Of a stretch of DNA of 64,000 nt, positions 1 to 8,936 are shown piece by piece (positions within the stretch are counted from its first letter, which is position 1; each line of letters starts with the position of its first letter). The stretch spans positions 1,796,001 to 1,860,000 of the forward strand of contig NC_088868.1 of assembly GCF_032884065.1 (NCBI RefSeq), written 5' to 3'. The translations under genes were made by a program, and so were the position numbers. A model generated the notes under the pieces. The model did no database searches, was not told the DNA's origin, and saw only the letters and a list, made by a program, of their open reading frames with translations. The stretch is from Artemia franciscana. Its lineage: Eukaryota; Arthropoda; Branchiopoda; Anostraca; Artemiidae.

Positions 1-540
1 TATTTACACTAATTTTCAGTGAGGAGGAAAATGTACGGAGGGAATCTTACGAGATATTGTTTCACATTGGAGGAACTTTTCACTGAAAAAATTTCCGTAA
101 GGGGAGTGTGGTGTGTCAGAATAATTGGAAAAACATTCAAAAATTAAATATAAAGAAATGAAGCTAAATTAAGGAGCAACATTAATACTCAAAACGACCA
201 GAAATTATTCCTCATGTAAAATAGCTATAACCCCCCCCCATCCCCACCCCTAACAATATCTTGATCCTTGCGCTAAAGTTTGACTGTTGTCCTAATTTAT
301 TTATGAACGACTTGTGAAACACAAGAGTTGTTTGAATTATAATTACAAGCTTAGTAAATTATAATTGATAATTAGTAAATTATAATTATAATTGAATTAT
401 AATTACAAGCTTAGTAAAAGTGCTAAAAAAAAACTTAACGCGACGAGCAAAGTAACCCCCTCATTTACGAAATTTTTGTTTTGAGTTTTAATGTTTCTCC
501 TACCTCTCAGTTGAAAAAAACATATTTTTTATTCAATGAC
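1..540 (+). repeat. old, diverged copy of the modular hairpin element
   Basis: A module near 170-220 (taaggagcaacatt...ccagaaattattcc) matches the element's forward module. One near 430-520 (ttttgttttgagttttaatgttt...ctcagttga) matches the reverse module, so together they form a decayed foldback. Divergence is much higher than in the copies at 14.3 or 47.9 kb. Confidence 0.6.
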
Positions 541-1000
541 GAATAACTATATAATAAATAAGAAGGATTTTTTATCAAGAGTCGAATTTTTATCATTATA
601 TTTGAATAAAATAGAACAAAAGTTAATTTAAAAAGAACCTCCGAAAAACCAATTTTTCAAAAAGAAATAAGCGACTACATTTAACTAACAAAGCAAATAA
701 AAAGGTGTCCAATGTAGGAAGCGATAGAATTTGTTGCACCTGTAGTGAATTCTAAGCCACCTTTTCACTCAAATGATGTGAAAGTGTCCATCCCTATGTA
801 GCATAAAATATTAAAATCACTTAAATCAAGGAGGCACACTCGTGCCTCTATAAAGAGGCGACACACGACAATGTTAAGCGATCTTCGGTTCCAATGGTTG
901 CAGACGGATGGGGAGAGTTGCATTTCGTAGCCCGAGCTCCAACTCAGAAACCTGCAAAATTTCATCCCCCTCCAACTTTTTCTTCATGGGGAAAATCTGG
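541..1000. other. no gene seen
   Basis: AT-rich sequence with only short chance reading frames. I recognise nothing in it. Confidence 0.6.
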
Positions 1001-1458
1001 CCGAAAGTTTCGACCTGTCAACCCAAGCCCCCCTTTAACGTTGTCCGATCGGGCTGAAATTCACAAGTTAAGGTCCCCTAGGGCCCAGGAGCTTATCCGT
1101 GAAATTTCAGCTTGATCCGATAACTCCTTCCCTGTTTTCCACAAACCACGCATAGCCACTTAAAATTCATTTACTTTTTTTTCCTAGACGCCTACAGGTC
1201 ACATCCGACATCGGATCTGGGTGTACGAAGACTCATTCGATGCGGAATTCTCCGAGTAAGTGCCCATGAAAGTTTCGTAGGAAAATCTTAACCCCCCGAA
1301 AGTTTCGACCCTCCAACCCCCCCACCCCTTTTAACGTTGTCCGATAGGGCTGAAATTCACAAGTTAAGGTCCCCTACGGCCCAGGAGCTTATCCGCGAAA
1401 TTTCAGCTTGATCCGATAACTCCTTCCCTGTTTTCCAGAAACCACCCATTAGCTATTC
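1001..1458 (+). repeat. two direct repeats of about 155 bp, 295 bp apart
   Basis: Copies at about 1001-1158 and 1296-1458 share ccgaaagtttcgacc, aacgttgtccgat, ctgaaattcacaagttaagg and gatccgataactccttccc. The spacer holds unrelated sequence. This is probably part of a longer tandem or dispersed repeat, with no coding sign. Confidence 0.85.
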
Positions 1459-1540
1459 AATTAACGGATTTCTCTCCGTAAGAGCCCATGTTAATTTGAA
1501 ATTTTTAAAAGCTATTGAGAAGTTATATTTACACACATGC

Positions 1541-1613
1541 AAGTTATTAGCTCAGTTGGTAGAGCGTGAGACTTTTAATCCTCGGGTCAAGGGTTCAAGT
1601 CCCTTACGGGCGG
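1541..1613 (+). pseudogene. tRNA-Lys(TTT)-like sequence with a broken acceptor stem
   Basis: The D arm (tagctcagttggtagagc, 1548-1565), a CTTTTAA anticodon loop with TTT at 1574-1576 and a T arm (agggttcaagtccct) are those of tRNA-Lys. A T run follows directly, as at a Pol III stop. The 5' bases 1541-1547 do not pair with the 3' acceptor strand acgggcg, and the anticodon stem has mismatches. It is therefore a tRNA pseudogene, or the head of a tRNA-derived SINE. Confidence 0.65.
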
Positions 1614-1781
1614 TTTTTTTTCACAACATCAAAAAAATTTTGATAACACCTGGACAGCTTATCATTTGAGAGATAACAGAATATTAGCTTCTTATGAGCA
1701 AAAGAAACATTTCGGTCATTCTATCTATTTTTTTTTCTATTTTATACAATGATTTAAAAGCGGGGGGGGGGGTTCCTCTCC

Positions 1782-1810
1782 TAATTCCTGTACGAGGAGT
1801 ACAGGAATTA
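1782..1810. repeat. short perfect palindrome
   Basis: Arms taattcctgtac (1782-1793) and gtacaggaatta (1799-1810) flank a 5-base loop. The same word recurs inside both arms of the adjacent 1852-2322 foldback, so it may be a piece of that element. Confidence 0.85.
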
Positions 1811-1851
1811 TTAAATTACATCCACCATGGATTGTAGAAAAACGTACAGAA

Positions 1852-2322
1852 ATAATATGAAAAAAACTTCGTTTTCTTAAAGAGTTAAAGAGGCTGCGTC
1901 CCAAAGTCGAACCTTAAAACGTACAGGAATTAGAAGAGGCAGTTGGGGGGCTGCCGCCCCCCAAACCCCCAGCTTTTAAAGACTCTTTTGTACAGGTTTT
2001 TTTTTGTGGGGGGACTTCATTGTTACTAATTACTAGTTTCGGCGCAATGGTTCTCCTGTCCTCTTGTGTTTAACATTTTTCGAAGTTATTCCATTATTCA
2101 TTCATTTCAATGTTTTGTTAATTAAAAGAGGGCCTTTCCCAAGCCAAGAGCGGGGGGTTAGCAAAAAAACAAAAAACCTGTAACAAAAGAGTCTTTAAAA
2201 GCTGGGGGTTTGGGGGGCGGCAGCCCCCAAACTGCCTCTTCTAATTCCTGTACGTTTTAAGGTTCGACTTTGGGACGCAGCCTCTTTAACTCTTTAAGAA
2301 AACGAAGTTTTTTTCATATTAT
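1852..2322. repeat. foldback element with arms of about 155 bp
   Basis: The arm at 1852-2005 is repeated in inverted form at 2164-2322, from ataatatgaaaaaaacttcg to the GC-rich middle ggcagttggggggctgccgcc and on to acaggtttttt. The spacer of about 158 bases holds unrelated sequence with no reading frame. It looks like a MITE or foldback transposon unrelated to the dominant hairpin element. Confidence 0.9.
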
Positions 2323-4568
2323 ACTTATAAAAAACTAAAAAACTAGAGGTAGAGCATGACCACCACAGCCGGGGAACTATTCTTTGTAGAATGGAGGGTG
2401 GCCGAAAACTTATTCAACTTTCGTTTTCAGCCAGTTTAAATGGAAGTGTTTTTTTTCCGTAGACACAGAAGGCGTCATTTCAAATTTTTTCCCTGGGATT
2501 GCCTATCCTCCTTACATGCTTGTGGAACATCTGTAGATAAACACTGTGTTCTAAGAAATTTCTTATAACATCGTAGAAGGGGGGAGGGGGGGTTCACAAA
2601 TGATTGTCTACATTCAAGTATTTCTAAATAAATATTTCATAGGCACAAATTTGCTTACCGATAAACATCATTCTAATAATATTTTTCTCCAGAATATAAA
2701 ATTTAAATGTAAAAAATTAAATTTAAATGTAAAGAGGAGAGAAAAACCATATGAAGCATAGCGTCCTGTGCGTTTTAATTTTATTTGTGATTGTTTTAAA
2801 ATTGTCTGAAGCATACTCCTTAGCTCTTTATTTTTACCTTGGATTTACTGTTTCTTTGCTATTCATTTCAGTATTCACATGGGTATAGTTTTGAAAAACG
2901 CAATAACTGTCTCTTGAAAAAACTTGAGGGAGATTAAACAAAAAAAATATAAAAAAATAGGACGGGAGATGTAAAGAAAAATATTTATAAAGAAATAGGA
3001 AATGTAGAAGGAAAAAAGAACACGAAGGATGGCACGGATATTGAAAAGCAGGGAGAAATTCAAACAATGTACTAAAATAAGATTCAGAGGGTTTGTGTTA
3101 GGTTAAATGCATGGCTAATTTTAATGAAAATAAGATAACTACGTTGTGATTATTGCCATTAACATTTTCAATTAGTGAAACATATGAATTATAGCCATTA
3201 TATCAATACAATTGATAACACAGTAAAATTTAAACACGAGTTTAAATACAAAGAATAATAATACTCAGAAACCGTCACAAAATATTAAAATGGAAATTAC
3301 CGACAAATAAGAAAGTAAAAACGTAGGGTGAGATAAGTTGATAGTAAAGGTTGAAGAGATCAAGACGGTCTGGGTTAATAGGTCCAAAGAAACGATCCAA
3401 AGGGTCCAACGAAGTTGTATTCCCGAAGGTTAAATCATTCGTTACAACCTCAGTTGTAACAGTTGTTACGGCTTGTGTTGGTACGTTTGCTAGTAAATCC
3501 TCCATAACTAAACTAATTGTACACTTTGCCTCTATATATGGACTAATATAAATTTCTTAGCTCTATCCCAAGCATGTTTTACAAAAGGAAAGTGACCCAA
3601 TTACGCCAGTTGAATTTTAACTAGGCTTCATAGTCAGAGGTGTAGTCTAACTTACTGCCTTATTAAGTTATTAAATACTAAAAGAAAATGTGTCTCCTAA
3701 AATAAAAGTAAAGAGTAACATTAGAAGTTAAAAAGATGAGAAACTATTATGAACATAGGGGACCCTATTTTTTACTGAATTACTCACTCTTTACGCTTCT
3801 GATGTATGCGGTTGTAAAAATTAGTTCGTATTTCAACAAAGCGCATTTTTGTTACAGTAGTTATTCTTAGATTATTTTGAAACAAATTTAAACCTTAGGA
3901 TAAAGAAGAGGGAAATGAAAAGGGGACACCCCCCAAATATATTTGGAAAGAATGATGTGTAGCATGACTCTAAATTTTCAATTGATGAAGCTTGTTTCTA
4001 TATTTCATTTCTGATAGATTTTATAGTATACCCAGGCTGTAATTTAAGCATTTTGCCCCTTTTCTGTATAGAGTATTTATTATTGCAAAAGATGGCATGT
4101 TTGACCTTCGATATTCAAAAGCCTAGGACCCGACCGATATTTCGGGCGATCGATATTACTGTAACGAAATGAGGGTTAGTGTCATTATTGGATATCGGAA
4201 AAGAAATTTCTGTTACCTATCGAAACGTTTTCTTTTTTAAGTGCAACTTGTCCAGAAGACGGCATCAGATATCCTCGGGTAATTTTGCTTGTTCAGTCAT
4301 TGAGGGTTGGAGCCACCAGCTTAATATGACCATTGTGGAGAAAGCCGCAGAGAGAATCAAAGCAGATTTGTTGTCAATACTTGTCATTACACATTGATGC
4401 AGCTGTGTTCTAGGCTATTATGTGTTATAGCCACCACACTCAAGTTCTTTCGAAAAATGAAGTTTGGTTAATTTGAATGAAGTAAAACAAAATATAATGA
4501 AAATATGATACTTTATCTACTTAAATTATGAAAACTGAAACTTAAATATATTTGTCTAGAACCCATAA
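2323..4568. other. no confident gene
   Basis: Unique-looking AT-rich sequence. A 76-codon minus-strand frame (3275-3505) and a 72-codon plus-strand frame (4179-4397, preceded by an acceptor-like cttttttaag at about 4240) are open but match no family I know, so I do not call them genes. Confidence 0.5.
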
Positions 4569-4642
4569 ATGTCTCTTAAAATTGTGTTGAAAAGAGTTCT
4601 GCCTTCTGCCGTTACTGCCACCCGCTACATGTACTCTGCTAG
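4569..4642 (+). CDS. possible first exon encoding a mitochondrial targeting peptide
   Basis: ATG at 4569 opens 24 codons reading MSLKIVLKRVLPSAVTATRY and then MYSA, followed by AG|GTATGA, a plausible splice donor. The peptide has four basic residues, no acidic ones, many Ser, Thr and Ala, and could form an amphipathic helix, all typical of mitochondrial presequences. I found no downstream exon on this strand and no clear promoter. It could be chance, because a short exon of this kind carries little information; the mature protein is unknown. Confidence 0.3.
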
Positions 4643-5439
4643 GTATGATTTTAATTGATAGCGGGTGTACATCGGTTCCGTTTATTTCTCCACTTATCAG
4701 AACTTAGCATTCTCTCTACTTTTTGGGTAGATGCGCTGCTTTTTGGGTCAAAAAAATTTTTTGCCTGGCTGCCTCTTCTTACAAACTCTAAATGCCCCTC
4801 TTCAGTCTTTGACAAATCCCAAATTGTCATGTTAACATCTATAGTCAGACACTATATCCCATCAACACAGATCTCAAAATTAATTAATGTCACCTCATTG
4901 TCTGAAAAGCAGTTATTTCACTATCATTAACCAAATCTCACTTCTTGACAGAACTTAATTGTGGTGGGTATAAGATAAAAGTACCATGTCTAAATCTATG
5001 TAGGTCTTCCATCAAAACAACTAAACATAATAACCACTGGGATTCTGTTTAGCCCTTTCCAACTAATAGGTTTGTCAGTGAGGTTACCTTTTCAACATTT
5101 TTTTCCCATGAACCTTAGGTGGCTAGAATAAGAAACCACCGGTCCAACATATGCCTAGCAACACTATCTGACGGTCAAAATCTTATGGGCAGCCTAATTT
5201 ACACCTAGTGAGGCATTGCTTAGTATTTTAATGGGACCCCGTGCTGTTTTTTAAGAAAAAGTAAGAAAGTTCAAAATGCTTTGTAGTTGTAGTATCTTTA
5301 ACATTGTTTTTCTGTCAATTTGTTCTTTGTGTTGTAGACTACTAGTTAGTAGCATCAGAATTTTCAGATAAACATTCTTATTGGTGTCAAAAGAGTACCA
5401 TGTCATCAAGATTTCTGATGAAGTCACTTTGAATACAGA
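4643..5439. other. no gene seen
   Basis: A 91-codon plus-strand frame (4655-4930) runs directly on from the possible exon above but has no recognisable domain. If that exon is real, this is its intron. Confidence 0.5.
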
Positions 5440-6480
5440 TGGAATTACATCTCTGGGCTGATGATTATAAGCTCTTTTAGCTGGCTTCTTGCTCACGTTC
5501 GTCTCAATGACAATTCAACCTTACCCCGGAAAGAAAGCAACAATTTTGACAAGCTTTATAAGATCATACCTCTGATTGACAAACTACACTCATGCTTTTG
5601 GAGCACTTACAAGCCTACAAACGAGCAGGCAGTTTGTTAAAGTAAGGTGAAATTTAAAGGACGCATTACTTTTAAACAGCATATGCCTATGAAGCCAATA
5701 AAAAAAAATTCTACAAGATCTGGATCAGAGCAGACATGCACTTTTTCGCTTCTGATTTTCTGGTCTACACTGGAAAGTTAGCTGACAATACCAAGTTTGG
5801 ACACTGAGAAGGAGTACTTACAAAGGTCTGAGAGGTGTTTTTGACTAAGCTGTGAGGTCAGATTGAATCTGCTGAGTATTCCTAAAGGACAAACGATGTA
5901 TGTCCCTTCTTTTGACGATTAATAAAGGGGGAGAAGTAACATAGATCGGTAGGAAGGAGAAAGACGGATCTGTTTCCACATTTGCATTTCCTAATTAGGT
6001 TGTCAAGTAAAACAAGTTTATGGGGTTTGTCGACAAAGCTGATATGTCTAATTCTCTCTATACAATAGACAGAAAAAGCAAAAAGGTGGCATGGCCTACT
6101 GGGGCACTTCATCAAAATTACAACGATCAATACCTTTCTCTTGTTCAAGTTTTTCACTGTACCAGAAGCTAACAAGATGAAGTTACAGGACTATAGATGT
6201 CGCATTGTCACTGGTTTTCTTTGAAGTAACCCGTGTGAGGAAGACAGAGGTTGGCCATCCAGAAAATTTGAAGATATACCCAAATTCAATCCTTAAGTTC
6301 CTTAAGAAAAGAAATTGGATCAATGAAAGTACTCACCTGTTCAGAGAAATTCAACAAGATGACACCATGCAGCGCATAGATTGAGCCCCATTGCACAAAA
6401 TGACAGTTTTAAATTTGAAAAGCTCCATTGTGTATGAACTACATAAAGAACTGTTTTAGTTCTTTTCACCAGAAGTGGGT
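5440..6480 (+). pseudogene. decayed PiggyBac transposase
   Basis: Shifting between plus-strand frames gives DKLYKIIPLIDKLHS, then MPMKPIKK, then IWIRADMHFFASDFLVYTGK followed by LADNTKFG, and NKFMGFVDKADMSNSLY followed by TIDRKSKK. These are the ordered blocks of PiggyBac (DDE_Tnp_1_7) transposases: the DK-x-x-P-I region, the K-P-x-K-x-G-x-K-x-W segment with its catalytic Asp, and the M-G-G-V-D-x-x-D motif, whose second Gly is Phe here. Many stops and shifts interrupt it and no intact frame remains. Termini and TTAA target duplications were not located. Confidence 0.85.
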
Positions 6481-7379
6481 TTTTTTTCTGCACATGTGTC
6501 AAAGTTGTCTCTTCCAGGGACCACCTTATATTTCATTTTATAGTTGGAATAATTTTTTTTTTATAAATAAACCCAATATTTATCAGTTCCTAAGCCCGGG
6601 GATATAGGAAATGCAAAAAAGTGGAATTGTCTGTCGAGTTCATAATTAGTGCCGGAGAAGGTTAATAAATTTTTACTTGCGTGGGTGAGAGACATAAGAT
6701 ATAACCGGTTAAAACCATGATATCTAGTCATGGGTACATCTAAGATTGAGAGTAGGTTTTGTGAGGTTTGGAGGGGAGTGAGTCTTCAAGGTGTCACCAC
6801 TGCATGCCAACACCTTGTAAACATCTATCTATATACCTTAGAAATTTATTTTTGTGTCAACATTTGTCAGCATACAGTACTGGACGGTTTTGTTGAACAA
6901 TTCTTTAAATCCCTCCTTCAATCTTAAAACTCTTGCTGTCCAATTTCTAGTGTGCATAGCTTGGATTCCTAGTGAGAGATCATATCATATGAATGTAAAG
7001 TGAAGTTTCATATTAGTATGTGAATGATTAAAATTTGATGTCCCGCTGCTGAAATTTGGTTTTGAATAATCAGTTTCAATAAATTTCTTACGCTTCTTTG
7101 AGTCATATTTTTACATATTTGTGTTTTTGTAACCAAACCGGTTTCATTTAGATCTTCAGTCTTCAACCAACTTCAGTCTTCATTTAGATCTTGGGCTGTC
7201 AAGACGTCTCTTTTTTAATAAATGACACCTGTGATTTTTAAGTGAAGACGCGAGATCAGCCTTGTTGAACTTTTCTCTAGCAAGTACCAGTGCTAATCCT
7301 GGCTTAGGCAACCAGGTTTTAGTTGAAGATATAGTTTCCAATTCAAGGTCTGTGTCTCGTTTTTGTTCCTTAGCCTAGA
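6481..7379. other. no gene; probably includes the retrotransposon 5' UTR
   Basis: No coding frame of note. The start of the CR1-like element lies somewhere here, because its ORF1 begins at 7380, but I could not fix the 5' end by a target duplication. Confidence 0.5.
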
Positions 7380-8936
7380 ATGTCCCATCCTTGTAATGAT
7401 TGCTACAGAAAATGTGGAACTGGGTCATTCCAGTGTTCTAAGTGCAATGCATGGTTGCACCCAGCCTGTGCTGGCATCACAAAAAGTAGTCGCCTAAAAA
7501 ACCCTAAATGGTTGTGCGTACAGTGCCGATCAACAATGGTCGTAAATGACGAGATTATTACCAACGATAACCAACCTGAAGTGATCCAACCACCCGAGGT
7601 TAAAAAGCCTCACATTATTTCTATTGAAGAAAATTCAACTAATTCCAAGGATAATCAACTGGAAGTGATCATTCCAATTGGTATTGTTAATTCCCCATCC
7701 ATACCTCGTGTTTCGAATAATGATAAAAATAGTTCCCCTGGATCGATTGATTCTGCAAAAATTACCACCTACCATCAACTCCAAATTACCCCACAAATTT
7801 CTTGCTCCAGTAAAGATGAAGTCACGTGCAATGCAAAAAAGGCTAGTGTGTTTGAGCCCCATACCTGTGAAGATTGCCTAAAAAAAGATGCAGAAATCGT
7901 CAATCTCAAGAAACGGATTATTAATCTCGAATTTCTTTATGATAGCTTGTCTGATCTTTACGAGCGCCAGAATAGTAATCTCTTCAAGGGCAAAGAAATC
8001 AAATTGTTAAAAGTCGGTTTTCAGCTCGCAATTGTTGAAGTTTTACATACTTTAAATTCCCCTACACAGCCCAGAATTCCTCATTTAGCTGATACTTCCA
8101 CAAATATTCATTACCAAAATTCTTCGGTTCATCAAGCAAGGGCTAGTGAACTTCCTTCGTCAGAATTTTCTCAAGGGATTAAAAAGGTTAAGCAACCTAA
8201 TCATACTGACCTCGCATCAACCGAAGATAATTTATTGTTGAAATCCAGTGTTAACGACACATCTTTGAAAAGTGACAATGCAGTTGAACTGACAAGCGGA
8301 AATTCTTACACAATGCAATCAAATATTCAAAATAATGAGCTTAATGATTTTACGCATAATAAACCTAATGTGTGTTTTAACTTCTTAGATAGTAGATGTA
8401 TTTCTAATAATTGTAAATATTTACACATTTGTAAATTTTTTGTTTTTAGCCGTTGTACAAATAATCTGTGTAAATACCCCCATCAACATATTTGTAAAAA
8501 GTTTTCAAGTGGAAGGTGCTTTGGCTGTACAAAAGCTCATATTGAATCGCCAATTAAAGGTCGTAGTAGGCTCCACAGAACTGGGCTGCCCAGAAGCCAC
8601 CTTAATCCTGCTAAATCTACTAAGCATTTTAAGTCGTGTAATTTTGCTCATGTATCATCAGACGCGGGGGGTAGGTTTAAAACCCAACCTTTTTTAGGGC
8701 AGCGTCGAAGGCACTCACGACCCTCTCCTCCCCTTGGTCAGGTTCCTGTCGACTTTCATTCTTATCCCCCTGCATACTCAGATCAACAAATAATAAACCC
8801 TTCCCGATTACATACTCCCCCCCTTACCCCTTGTTATCTCCTCTCCCTCTCCGTATACAGAAGTCATATTTCCTTCCCCCTTACAGTATGCTGCCCCATA
8901 CTCTCCCTACTCCGCCGCAAACCAGCAATTTCTTGA
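7380..8936 (+). CDS. retrotransposon ORF1 protein with PHD finger and CCCH-like fingers
   Basis: The frame has 518 codons. Residues 5-49 fit a C4HC3 PHD finger: Cys5, Cys8, Cys19, Cys22, His27, Cys30, Cys46, Cys49. A charged heptad-like stretch (about 165-205, CEDCLKKDAEIVNLKKR) may be a coiled coil. Residues about 330-430 hold repeated C-x7-C-x4-C-x3-H units (CFNFLDSRCISNNCKYLH, CKFFVFSRCTNNLCKYPH) and two looser ones, resembling CCCH RNA-binding fingers. The tail is rich in Pro, Ser and Tyr and probably changes frame at a C7 run (8817-8823). ORF1 proteins of this class bind the element RNA. A PHD domain is known in CR1-group ORF1; the CCCH array is unusual to me. Confidence 0.88.
   Translation: MSHPCNDCYRKCGTGSFQCSKCNAWLHPACAGITKSSRLKNPKWLCVQCRSTMVVNDEIITNDNQPEVIQPPEVKKPHIISIEENSTNSKDNQLEVIIPIGIVNSPSIPRVSNNDKNSSPGSIDSAKITTYHQLQITPQISCSSKDEVTCNAKKASVFEPHTCEDCLKKDAEIVNLKKRIINLEFLYDSLSDLYERQNSNLFKGKEIKLLKVGFQLAIVEVLHTLNSPTQPRIPHLADTSTNIHYQNSSVHQARASELPSSEFSQGIKKVKQPNHTDLASTEDNLLLKSSVNDTSLKSDNAVELTSGNSYTMQSNIQNNELNDFTHNKPNVCFNFLDSRCISNNCKYLHICKFFVFSRCTNNLCKYPHQHICKKFSSGRCFGCTKAHIESPIKGRSRLHRTGLPRSHLNPAKSTKHFKSCNFAHVSSDAGGRFKTQPFLGQRRRHSRPSPPLGQVPVDFHSYPPAYSDQQIINPSRLHTPPLTPCYLLSLSVYRSHISFPLTVCCPILSLLRRKPAIS

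Noticed and set aside
3275..3505. 76-codon minus-strand frame with a TATA-like box about 30 bases upstream of its ATG
   Set aside because: No recognisable domain, and an equally long frame lies on the opposite strand. The TATA-like word is common in DNA this rich in AT.
4179..4397. Plus-strand frame with an acceptor-like sequence and a 50-codon open stretch
   Set aside because: No homology recognised and no partner exon, so there is not enough to call an exon.
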